Assembly (NCBI GenBank): GCA_020635655.1
Contig: JACJZI010000010.1
Span: 92,331-156,330 of the forward strand
Source of the DNA: Flavobacteriales bacterium
GTDB taxonomy: Bacteria > Bacteroidota > Bacteroidia > Flavobacteriales_F > PHOS-HE28
Direction: 5' to 3'
DNA: 64,000 bases
In this document: positions 24,407-33,586 of the stretch, in pieces
Layout of the letters: each line of letters starts with the position of its first letter
Position numbering within the stretch: the first letter of the stretch is position 1
Translations under genes and position numbers: made by a program
Notes under the pieces: model-generated
Told to the model about the DNA's origin: nothing
The model's database searches: none
Seen by the model: the letters and a program-made list of their open reading frames with translations, nothing else

Positions 24407-25861
24407 CTAGGGCAGCTGCTCCACCTGTGTGCTCGTGGGCGTGGTGCCACCGATGGTCTGAAGGATCACGTCGCGGTCGTTGTTCGCCCCGGTGTACTTG
24501 ATGGAACCGTCGAGGTTCACATCGCGCGCGTCGTACACGTTGCTGACCACATTGGTGGGCGTGGCGCCGCCGATAGCTTGAAGAATGGCATCGCGGTCGT
24601 TGTTCGTGCCGGCGTACTTCACCACACCGTCCATGGTGGCATCCCCAGGCCACAAACAGCTATAGTTCCCGTTCGGTCGTCGCGCATCGGTCCCGAAGGT
24701 GGGGGTCAGGGGCGATCCCAGGTCGATATTGGCGTAATCGCCGAGCACCAAAGGCGATAGATCGAGCCAGTAGGCGGAGGCTGTCATGAGCCCGAGATGA
24801 TTGCGATGACGCACTGCAACCCGGTAGAAGCCGGGTTCCAACGGCGTTTCCAACAAGGTCGAGTTCACGATCACATCCCCATCCCGTTGCACCAGGGCGG
24901 GCATGGAGTACAGCACGCTGTGCGGTGGTGTGGCGGAACGCAGTTCCACCACGATCCAATCAACCAGGGCATTGGACCCCGTCACGGACAGCGCTGCAGG
25001 GGTGATCGACTGCACAGGGGGCGAACCGACGTACGTGTATCCAAGGCCGGTATAGGGTTCCGAGAGCGGCAACAGGCCGTTCACCCGAAGCCCGTCCGTC
25101 ATGCTCGTGGTACCCTGTGCCATGGGTCCACCCAGAAAGACCTTCATGCGGAACCGCTGGCCGCAACCATCCGGTGTGGGGTCCGTGACCGCTCCCTTTT
25201 CCCGGTAGCAGTACATGAACGGGCCGTTCTGGCAGCCGATCGGGATGAAGGTCGGATGGATGCTGACGTAGTAGAAGCCGTGTGGCATGGGCATATTGAA
25301 CTGCCATAGCCCGTTCGGCATCAGGCTCCAATCGTCGACCACATCACCGCTGGCCACGGTGGTCCAAGTCTGGGAGTTCACGATCTCATATTCATACGAG
25401 GAACCCGCACAAGGATCGGGCTGCCCTGTCGCCAGGGTGCCTGGGACCGGATAAGTGTAGGTGCCGGACCAGAACAAGTGGCTCATGGTGGAGGAACACC
25501 CCCGTTCGAACCATACATCGGGCAGCGCGAGGAGATGTTCCTGGTAGGAGGCTGAAGCGCTGGTGGTGCAACCGTTCGCGTCGGTCACGTTGAGTTGCAC
25601 CGGAGAAAGGAGCATCGTCAGCCAGTAGTCACCCATCCATGTGATGAACAAGCCATCCTGCCCGCTCTGGTCGAAGACGCTGATCCCGTTGCTGCCGGTG
25701 AAGGTCAGTTGATAGGGAGGTACACCGCCGGTCAGGATCATGCTGGCCTCCGGAGCATCGTTGGCACAATCGGCGGAGATCTGAAAGCCTTGTATCTGAC
25801 ATTGCGCCCATCCCACGAATGGGTTGATGATCAGCAAGGTCAGCGGAAGAATGGTCCTCAT
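24407..25861 (-). CDS. Secreted protein with C-terminal dockerin-like cassette (copy B)
   Basis: 484 aa with signal peptide MRTILPLTLLIINPFVGWAQ. The N-terminal ~230 residues are Cys- and aromatic-rich and resemble beta-sandwich adhesin modules (VNVTDANGCTT-like strand: LNVTDANGCTTSAS), not assignable further. Residues ~235-484 are the shared cassette: KVFLGGPMA, LPLSEPYTGLG, NALVDWIVVELR, PALVQRDGDV, YRVAVRHRNHLG, then loops DATMDGVVKYAGTNNDRD and DVNLDGSIKYTGANNDRD, each followed by IGG-x-TPT, and the tail VEQLP. It overlaps the upstream gene by 4 bp (ATGA), so both are one transcription unit. No standard sorting domain follows the cassette. Confidence 0.85.
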   Translation of the reverse strand: MRTILPLTLLIINPFVGWAQCQIQGFQISADCANDAPEASMILTGGVPPYQLTFTGSNGISVFDQSGQDGLFITWMGDYWLTMLLSPVQLNVTDANGCTTSASASYQEHLLALPDVWFERGCSSTMSHLFWSGTYTYPVPGTLATGQPDPCAGSSYEYEIVNSQTWTTVASGDVVDDWSLMPNGLWQFNMPMPHGFYYVSIHPTFIPIGCQNGPFMYCYREKGAVTDPTPDGCGQRFRMKVFLGGPMAQGTTSMTDGLRVNGLLPLSEPYTGLGYTYVGSPPVQSITPAALSVTGSNALVDWIVVELRSATPPHSVLYSMPALVQRDGDVIVNSTLLETPLEPGFYRVAVRHRNHLGLMTASAYWLDLSPLVLGDYANIDLGSPLTPTFGTDARRPNGNYSCLWPGDATMDGVVKYAGTNNDRDAILQAIGGATPTNVVSNVYDARDVNLDGSIKYTGANNDRDVILQTIGGTTPTSTQVEQLP

Positions 25862-27180
25862 GGTAGTTGCTGTACGCGTGTCGCGGTCGGCACCACACCC
25901 CCGATGGTCTGCAGGACCACATCACGATCGTTGTTCGCACCGGCGTATTTCACCACACCGTCCATATTGATGTCCTCCGGCAGGTACTGGCCGGAGATGG
26001 TGGCGGTGGGTACGGACCCACCGATGGCCTGCAGGATGGCGTCGCGGTCATTGGCGCTGCCGGTGTACTTGATGGACACATCGGGCACCGTGTTCCCAGC
26101 CCATAGCGTATGTGTGCCACCGACCGATCTCCGGGGAATATCGTTCGCCGGCGCGGGGCGCACGTGACAGAGTGTGGTCGGTGCGCGAAGGTCGACCACG
26201 GTCGGTGCGGTGGACAAGGCCATCGGAACATCCGTCATCACGCCCAGGTGATTGCGGTGCCGCAAGGCGACGTAGTAGTTTCCTGGTACCGCATCGAAGG
26301 TCACAGGGGATATGCCGTCGACATCCACGATGTCCCCATCCCGTTGGATCAAGGCATGCCGCGTTGACACGGTCGTGGCACCTTCGGCGTTGGAGCCGGT
26401 GCGTAGTTCCAGGCGCACCCAGTCCACGATCGCGTTCGGACCGGTGGTCGCCAATACGGGAGCTGTGGTGGTCTCACCGCCCGGCAAGCCAAGTAAATTG
26501 GAGTAAGGTTCGGTCAAGGGTAGGAGACCTGCTGAACGGAGGTCGTCGTGCATGGTGTTGGTGCCGATGTCGAAGGCACCATCCAACCAGGCCTTGGCTG
26601 CAAGTGATACGGTCGGACTGGTGACGGTGAGGCTCGCGTTATCCACCTGGATCACACCGTTCCCGAAGTTGGTGATCTGCCCACCCAGGAATACTGCAGC
26701 TGTTGCGCCGGTCGGCATGCCGGTCAGGGTACATGCCACCGTGATGGGCTGCCAGATATCGTCGGTCGCGTGCCAGGTCCAGGAGCAGGCATCGTTCCCA
26801 AAGCCCACCAAGGGAGGTGCCCACCAGCCGAACACGACCTGCAGGGACAGGCTGCCCTGCAGTGTCGGTGGTTCAGGTATACCCCGATGCCAGAAGGTGA
26901 CGGAAATGTGGTCCCCGTTCTGCACACCGGGCAGCTCTTGGTACACGAACGGGAACGTCCCGGTCGAATTAACGTGATAGCAATCCGGCCGTGTGGCGCT
27001 GATCATAGTCACTTCGGCGCAGAGGCTTCCGCCACCAGGCGCGCTGCTTCCCACGAACCAGCCGTCATCCGGACACGTGAATTGCCAGTAGGTGTTGCCC
27101 TGCTCGAAACCGGGATCTTGCAATTGGGCCTGAACAGGACCTGAAACACCAACGCATCCAAGGATCAACAGGTACTTCAT
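25858..27180 (-). CDS. Secreted carbohydrate-binding-like protein with C-terminal dockerin-like cassette (copy C)
   Basis: 440 aa with signal peptide MKYLLILGCVGVSGPVQAQ. Residues ~20-180 start LQDPGFEQGNTYWQF and contain HISVTFWHRG, WQPITVACTLTGMP and GVIQVDNASLTV, the look of a CBM4/9-like or galactose-binding beta-sandwich (inferred from pattern). The remaining ~255 residues are the shared cassette: AWLDGAFD, LPLTEPYSNL, NAIVDWVRLELR, HALIQRDGDIVDVDG, YYVALRHRNHLG, loops TVPDVSIKYTGSANDRD and DINMDGVVKYAGANNDRD, tail VQQLP. Together with copy B this forms a two-gene operon. Confidence 0.86.
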   Translation of the reverse strand: MKYLLILGCVGVSGPVQAQLQDPGFEQGNTYWQFTCPDDGWFVGSSAPGGGSLCAEVTMISATRPDCYHVNSTGTFPFVYQELPGVQNGDHISVTFWHRGIPEPPTLQGSLSLQVVFGWWAPPLVGFGNDACSWTWHATDDIWQPITVACTLTGMPTGATAAVFLGGQITNFGNGVIQVDNASLTVTSPTVSLAAKAWLDGAFDIGTNTMHDDLRSAGLLPLTEPYSNLLGLPGGETTTAPVLATTGPNAIVDWVRLELRTGSNAEGATTVSTRHALIQRDGDIVDVDGISPVTFDAVPGNYYVALRHRNHLGVMTDVPMALSTAPTVVDLRAPTTLCHVRPAPANDIPRRSVGGTHTLWAGNTVPDVSIKYTGSANDRDAILQAIGGSVPTATISGQYLPEDINMDGVVKYAGANNDRDVVLQTIGGVVPTATRVQQLP

Positions 27181-27241
27181 TGTACGGGATCATAAGCATG
27201 ACGGAATTCTCGGAATAAGTTGCCGGTATCGTCGCAGGGCT

Positions 27242-28660
27242 TCATCGGGCCAATAGGAGGTTGAAGCACGTATCATCGACGAGAAGCAAATACGCACCTG
27301 CAGGCAATTGGCCCGCCTCGAGAATGAGCCGACCGTTCCGCAGGTGCTGCTCAGCCCGGACCTGTCGGCCGCATGCATCGAAGAGGCCGACCACTGCGTT
27401 TGCATCCACGGGTGCCAGCTGGAACGCATCCGCCGAGGGATTGGGCCATACACGGACATTCTTCCCTTCCTTCAGTTCGTCGAGTCCCGTATTGGTGCAA
27501 TGCGCATAGGCACCGGCATCCAATAGCGCATGCTGGCAGCGCAGGACGCTGTCCGTCGGATGCACGTATTCGTAATACGCCACCAGGTCGACGCCCGAGA
27601 CCGAAACACCCGCCGGAGATCCGAGGTTGTGCGCGGGAGAGGTGTCGGTGATGTGGTAGTCATAGGTGGTCGGGGAAATGAAGCCCGCACTGGCGATGTT
27701 GGAGGTGACGAGGTTCGATGCGGTATCGGTGCCGGCGGGCCAGACGCCATCGGTGAACGTGCCGCCACCGGCCAGGATGTTGTTCCACACCTTGAAATGG
27801 ACCAGACCGGTGGGTACCGCGAAGTAGCTGCCCACGGTCATTTCGTTCACGAGCGTGTTGTTAATGGCATAGAACCGGTGGGGGCCGGGGTTGTTGAGGC
27901 TTCTACGCCATAGCTGACCAGGTTGGAATTTCTGGCCCATGGGCCCCTGCTGGATGCTGTTGCCGATCAGGTAGTTCTGGCCTCCGTCGGGCAGGTCGAT
28001 CTCACGGCTGGCATCGCCGGTGGCCTCATTGCCGATGCGGTTGTATGCGATGAAGTTGGATGCGCGGCTCTGAGCTCCCTGGCCCACGTGCGTGGTGGCT
28101 GTAGTTGAAGCGGAAGAAGAGCGTGTCGACGTGGTTGATGTAGAGGTTAAAGCGAGTAGCCGTCGCCATAGCTGTGTGCGCGAACTCGGAGAACCTCGAT
28201 CGTGATGTTGTTGGGTTCACCGTGCCGGCCAGGATGCTGTTCTCGTTGTCGGGAACCAGCAATGGCGCGCACGGTGAGGTCGTGGCCTTCCTGCCGGATG
28301 CCGGCGCTGCTGTGGGATCGGGACGTGCACCGGCGAATTCCCATCCACCTCCACGGTGGTGGTGCGACCTGTTCCTGGATCACCCAGATGGCCTTGTCGC
28401 CCCAGCTCAGGCCGTTCGATGCCAGTGCAGGTGCGGAATCCGCCAACACCGCGCAGAAGGCATCGTCCGCGGTCCAGTTCGTGACGTCGGCGGCATAGGT
28501 ACCGGCGAGGATGTCGACCGTGTCGCCGTTCTGCACCAGTGATGCGACCCAGCTGGCGCAGGTAGGTCTGTCCCGGGCCGACGGTCCAGATGTAGTGTGG
28601 CATGACCCAGGTGCGGAAGGAGGAACACGCCAATAGCACTGATGGAAGTGCAACGCAGTA
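27242..28660 (-). pseudogene. Right-handed beta-helix T9SS cargo gene, frameshifted in its 5' half
   Basis: The 3' part (27242-28087) is open for 281 codons: FIAYNRIGNEATGDASREIDLP, YLIGNSIQQG, YAINNTLVNE, KVWNNILAGGG are beta-helix rungs, and NVRVWPNPSADAFQL...LPAGAYLLLVDD is a type A sorting domain. Upstream the coding sense continues but jumps between frames: IWTVGPGQTY, SLVQNGDTVDILAGTYAADV...IWVIQEQVAPP, DNENSILAGTVNP, NNITIEVLRVRAHSYGDGYS, FNLYINHVDTLFFRFNYSHH. At least five frameshifts are needed to join them. The frame changes lie between about 28.07 and 28.65 kb. Either a decayed gene or a run of indel errors in the assembly. Confidence 0.78.
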
Positions 28661-28844
28661 CGTCCTCAGTTATTGGACGATCGCCCTGACCCCTTTGACG
28701 GATCGTCCAGTCCTCCTAACTTGACTACGGGATCCCGGTCGAGGAGCGCGACTGGCTGGGATCGGTCCAGCGCGGCGACCGAAATGAGCTGTAAGCGGAA
28801 CGCCTCCCAAGCGTCCGCAACCATTCGACCTCAACCCCTTGGCC
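28661..28844. other. Divergent intergenic region with inverted repeat
   Basis: Between the two broken genes. GGACGATC (28675-28682) and GATCGTCC (28701-28708) can pair as an 8-bp stem. No gene is seen. It should hold the promoters of both flanking genes, but I find no clear TAnnTTTG box. Confidence 0.5.
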
Positions 28845-31800
28845 ATGCGCACCCTTCTGCGTCCTTTCCTATTGGTCTTCATCGCCGGTGGCATCGCCGC
28901 CCGCGCACAGGCCCCTCCGCGTTCAAGTACCAGGCCGTCATGCGTGATGCCGAAAGCAATCCCATGCCGAACCGGTCCTCGACATCCAGATCAACGTACG
29001 GCACGGCACCGGGCAACCCGTTGCTGTATTCCGAGACACAGAGCGTGGTGACCAATGACGGCCTGTTCGCCTTGAGGTCGGTCGCGGTACCGGCCGGATC
29101 CTCCGGACACGCTGCTCAGCCCGATGTGCTGCCATTCGATGGAGGTGTTGCGGACATCGATGGCACCGGTGTCCTTACGTCCATGGGCACCGAGGAGTTC
29201 CTGAGCGTGCCTACGCCCTGCATCGCGGCACACAGCAGCAATGTGCCCGACGGCACCGAGGTGGGTCAGGTGATGCATTGGGATGGCGGCGAATGGTGGC
29301 CGACAGCGGACTGTACGTGGTGGGAAGCGGTTCGGCATCGGCACCACGCAGCCGGGAGCACCGTTGTGATCGAGGCGACAGTTCGGGGCGGGCGATCCGT
29401 ACATCAGCAGTTCGAGAACCTCGGGAGCAACAAACAACTGGGACTTCAGCAGGCTCCACTTCCGGCCAGGGTGAGTTCGGCGGGCGTTTTCAGTAACGTG
29501 CCCAATTCAGGGACCGCGGTGCCCAGCCTTCCTGGCGGACAGCACAGGTCAAGCTGGCATCGGAACCACTGCAACCCATAAGTCCGCTGACCGTTGAAGC
29601 GGACTAGCACGACCGGTTCGGCGCTCGTGTCGCGGGGGCGACCGCCTCCAAAGCATTCGTCAATTGTCGCACCGACCGCGCCTGCGTCCTCACCTCCGGG
29701 GTTGCTCATCACGGACTCTGCTCGCGATCCCGTCGCGTTCTTCATCGCGGACAAGTACGGCAACGTGGGCCCTCGGTACACAGGACCTGCCGGGCTTACG
29801 CCCTCTCGATCAGAGAGCCGCAACGTCCTGGAAGACATACTTCCAGACAGGGATACACCCACCGAGGACGACTCTGTCTTCACAGCCACGGATAGCACGG
29901 ATTGGTCATCGAGCAGGGTACTCCGGACGCTCTTTCGAGCCGCCTTCATCGATGGAACGACCGGAAATGTGGGCGTCGGTACCACTGAGCCTGCACGTTT
30001 GACAGTACGCGATGAGGTCGCTGAAGGCCCGGTCGCATTCGCTTCCACGGCCTCCAGGCACCAATGTGGTTGAGTCTCCGCCATGTGGCGACGGTGGTGG
30101 AACGCACGACGGTTACCTCGCTTTGTGTGAGGATCTGTTCCCATGTATAGGGAGACCGCGACTTCAACGATGCGACGATGGTCTTTAGCCAGGAGGCAAC
30201 ATCGGTATCGGCGATACCATGCCCGGAAGCGCCCTTGAGCATCCGGTCCCGCAATGAACTCTATGGAGCGGTTCAAGAACGGCGACATCCCGACCAACAG
30301 GGACTTCGTCATCGGTACGACGGACAATGGGGGCTTGAACATCGGGGAGGACACCACCAGTGTATCGCGAGCCGCCTGTTCATCGATGCGGTGAGCCACG
30401 GCAATGTGGGCATCGGCACCCCACGCCGGACCAGAAGCTCCACATCCGCGCATCAACGACGGCGGCGTGGTGATCCATCTGCTGAACACCGCGAGCGTGG
30501 CGAACGACGGCTGGGACATCGGTCATCTGTGGCGATCCGCTCGCCGAACGCGATGGAGCACTGGCTTCTCCGAACCCGTAGCCCTCACACTCGGGCATGG
30601 GTCTGGCCGCATGGTCATCCTACTCCGGCGGCAACGTGGGCATCAATGAGCCGATGCCCAACGCCACATTGCAGGCGTCAGCCGATCCGCGGCGCATCCC
30701 GAAGCGGCGATCGATCTGGTGGAAGGCACCGGTATCGCGTTGTTCGGCCCGATCGACGATGACTCATCTCGCGTCTGACAGCCACCGATCCAGGCGCGCG
30801 AGCAGGTTCCGGTGGAGGCGTGGCGGCTCCGGTGCTTCTGCTAACCCGCCTCGCTGGGCCTGCAGCCGCTGGGGCTATCAGGGTGCACGCGGCCACAGCC
30901 ATCCGGAACGACCAGAGCGATCACCTCGGATTGGGAAACTGGGATGGTCTTTCCGATCCCACGGATATCGTGGATGTCGTGACCCCATGGCTTGATCCAT
31001 ACTTGCGATCAGCGATCAGCAACACGGCCTGTACGGTGATCAGGACTGCGCTCGGTCATCTGCACGATCCAATCCGCTCAGGGATGGTTCTTTCGTCATT
31101 TCCGGGTCGACAACGCTGATGAGAACGACTTGGCGATCCGGAACAACGGTTACCTCGGCGGGTAGGGTCCCCGAGGAGCAACTCGATGTCAACGGGCCAT
31201 CCGTCTGGCAACACCAACGAACGACAACGAAGGACGATACGCTGGACGGTAGTGAATTCCAGGACGAACTGCCAGCAACTGCAGCTTCAGTTCCTGGTCG
31301 TCGGTGGCAACGGCGTGCTCAGCTACACCTGGTCGAACACGCCGCGCGTGGGTATCGGAACGACCATGCCTTCGGCCACGCTGCACGGAGGACAGCGAGC
31401 CATCGACTGCGGGCAACACCGCCCTGGTCGCACAACCAGGCCACCACCAGCAGCACCGTGACAGGACGATCACCGCGTGGGTTGCAGGTGGAATGCACCG
31501 GCATCTGGGCGGCGATCCCGCGTCAGAAGAACATCGGTCTCTAGTGTCCGACGTCTCCGGACAGCAGGCAGCGGAGCAGAACATCGCCGCCTTGCTCAAC
31601 GGCAATGTAGCGATCGGCGACGCGACCGGTCAGCACATCGGTACGGATGGGGAACAACGTGCTGGCCATCCAGAACGGAACGGCGCTCTGTTGCCGGTCC
31701 GGCATCACCGTGCCCGGTGGCATCCAGATCTTCTCGACGATGTCGCACCAGGCGGATCGTCCGTGTTCCATCTCGGCGAACGGGGACGCAGCGCGATCCA

Positions 31801-31945
31801 GCTCAAGCAGCAGAACCGTTCGCGCCGAACAACGCGCCCTTGAACCCGTCTACGATGCCAGTGTGTCGAGATCATCGACAACATGCGCACCCGCATCAAC
31901 GAGCTGGAGGCGCGGTTGCAGTGCATTGGGTCTGCTGCTCTGAGG
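28845..31945 (+). pseudogene. Tail-fiber/collar-like secreted protein gene, heavily frameshifted
   Basis: Begins with a signal peptide (MRTLLRPFLLVFIAGGIAARAQA) at 28845. After one frame change it reads AFKYQAVMRDAESNPMPN and PLLYSETQSVVTNDGLFAL, the conserved start of Bacteroidota proteins annotated with tail-fiber or collar domains. Recurrent GNVGxGT-like motifs (near 29963, 30401, 30630, 31601) and a terminal helix EIIDNMRTRINELEARL (31868 on) complete the family pattern. These pieces sit in all three forward frames, so many indels are needed. The intact protein would be ~1000 aa. Repetitive body and lack of any long frame argue for either decay or local sequence error. Confidence 0.75.
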
Positions 31946-31983
31946 TACGGGAAGCGATCATGGAGCGATAGCTTCACCCCACG

Positions 31984-32318
31984 ATCACCCTCCACATCAT
32001 CATTTACAGCACGGATGCGGATGCCGACCGCGCGTTCTTCCGCGATGTGTTGAAGGCTACCCGCACGTGGACGCCGGCCATGGCTGGTCGATTAAGCTGC
32101 CGCCCACCGAACTGGCGGTGCACCCGGACAAGGCCAACGATCGCCATGAACTTCACTTCGTATGCGATGACATCGAGGCCACGCTCGATGAGCTGCGGGC
32201 GAAGGGTGTTGTGCACGGCGCGGTCACGGACCAGGGTTGGGGCTGGATGACCTCCTTCACATTGCGGAGGAGGGAAAGTGGGCATGTACTCAGGCCTAAG
32301 CCATCCGGTGGCCACTGA
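31984..32318 (+). pseudogene. VOC (glyoxalase/bleomycin resistance) family gene, frameshifted
   Basis: The first piece reads ITLHIIIYSTDADADRAFFRDVLK; after a frameshift near 32057 it continues HVDAGHGWSIKLPPTELAVHPD...HELHFVCDDIEATLDELRAKGV...WGWMTSFTL, ending in a second disturbed stretch near 32265 where a GGGKVGMY-like motif would be expected. The order beta strand, helix, strand and the HELHF and DDIEATLDELRAKGV segments fit a vicinal oxygen chelate domain of ~115 residues. No good start codon is seen. Its 3' end overlaps the convergent GNAT gene. Confidence 0.72.
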
Positions 32319-32826
32319 CCCATGAGCGCCGCACCGCGTGTATCAGCTCGTCCTCCTTCCGTCCGTTCTTGATGAAGGTGCCGGCCATGCGTGCTTCCAG
32401 CGTGAAGCCGGCCTTCTCCAGAACGCGCTGGGATGCAACGTTGCGACCGTAGGGCCGGGCGAAGATCCGGTCGATGTGCGGCATGACCCGGAAGCCGCGT
32501 TCCACTGCCTGCTTCACAGCTTCGGTCATGATGCCCTTGCCGCGGTGGGGTTTGGCCAGCCAATAGCCCAACTCGGCGTTGCAGCGGTACACGTCGCTTT
32601 GCGGATGGAGCCCCACCGCACCGGCCACTTCCCCGTTCACCTCGATGGCCATGACCTGCGGTGGCTCATGGGCCATGAAGCGTTCCAGGAAAGCGCGGCC
32701 GTCAGCCTCGGTGTAAGGATGGGGAAAGGCATCGGTGAGGTTGTCCGCCACGGAGGGATCGTTGGCGTATTTTACCAATGGGGATAGGTCACCCTCCTTG
32801 AAGGGACGAATGCGGAATGCGGACAT
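32296..32826 (-). CDS. GNAT family N-acetyltransferase (RimJ/RimL type)
   Basis: 176 aa from the ATG at 32826 (MSAFRIRPFKEGDLSPLVKY). Acetyl-CoA-binding motif A is visible in ELGYWLAKPHRGKGIMTEAVKQAVERGF, followed by RIFARPYGRNVASQRVLEKAGFTLEARM, the typical RimJ/RimL C-terminal signature. The family acetylates protein N-termini or small amines; the substrate is not predictable here. The frame is intact and marks the right edge of the frameshift-rich zone. A TACCTTGG box lies at 32847-32854, 20 nt before the start. Confidence 0.9.
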   Translation of the reverse strand: MSAFRIRPFKEGDLSPLVKYANDPSVADNLTDAFPHPYTEADGRAFLERFMAHEPPQVMAIEVNGEVAGAVGLHPQSDVYRCNAELGYWLAKPHRGKGIMTEAVKQAVERGFRVMPHIDRIFARPYGRNVASQRVLEKAGFTLEARMAGTFIKNGRKEDELIHAVRRSWVSGHRMA

Positions 32827-32868
32827 GGTGCGGATCGGAACCTGACCCAAGGTACCCGTCCCGTCCGA

Positions 32869-33516
32869 TCACCGCATGTTGAGACAATATTCGGGAACGC
32901 TGCCGCAGAAGTTCGGGCATGGTGCCCCCACACGCATGTTCGTGATGTCCCCGGCCTGATCGGCGGTGGTGCCGGCCATCTTCACGGGCACCAGGTCGAA
33001 GGTCCACATCTTGTCAGCGGTCTTGCGTTCCACCAGGCCGAGCCCGTTCGCAACGGTCGTCGAGAGCACCTCGCGCAGCGCTTCCGCTCCGGCCTGCATG
33101 CAATAGGCTTTGCGTGACGCGGTGCTCGAAGCCTTCACAATGCCGACCGCTTCATCCTCATTGAGCATCGTCATGTCGGCAGCACCGCTGCTGATGCCGT
33201 TGTACATCCAGAACTTCAGGTCCGCTCCTGTCTCGGCCACGTGCATGCCTGCCGCATCGATCGGACCGGCCACGGCGGTGTACCTCCCCGCCGCATCCTT
33301 GGCCAGGTAGAAGCGCACGCCATCGGCCCCGTCGGCTTTCGCCATTTCAGCAAGATCCCCACCATCATAATAGGCGACAAAGGGCAGCGTCGGACATGCC
33401 ACCACAGGCGGGCAGGGCGAACTCGCGAAATAGTGGATAACGGCTCCCACGGCAGCACCCGCGAACAGAGTGCCTGTGAGCGCGGCCCAGTTGATCTTTC
33501 GATGACCTGATCCCAT
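32869..33516 (-). CDS. Hypothetical membrane-anchored protein
   Basis: 215 aa, no family recognised. A single N-terminal hydrophobic segment (WAALTGTLFAGAAVGAVIHYFA, residues ~10-31) is followed by a soluble domain with six Cys (SPCPPVVACPT near the anchor; APCPNFCGSVPEYCLNM at the C-terminus), which could form disulfides if periplasmic. The middle part (LAEMAKADGADGVRFYLAKDAAGRYTAVAGPID) is alpha/beta-like. A TAGCTTTC promoter-like box is at 33536-33543. Divergent from the adenylate cyclase gene. Confidence 0.72.
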   Translation of the reverse strand: MGSGHRKINWAALTGTLFAGAAVGAVIHYFASSPCPPVVACPTLPFVAYYDGGDLAEMAKADGADGVRFYLAKDAAGRYTAVAGPIDAAGMHVAETGADLKFWMYNGISSGAADMTMLNEDEAVGIVKASSTASRKAYCMQAGAEALREVLSTTVANGLGLVERKTADKMWTFDLVPVKMAGTTADQAGDITNMRVGAPCPNFCGSVPEYCLNMR

Positions 33517-33586
33517 GATGTTCGGTATTGGTAACGAAAGCTAAGAGAAAACCGCCGACCGGCAAGCCTGGCCTATCTTTCCTTCC

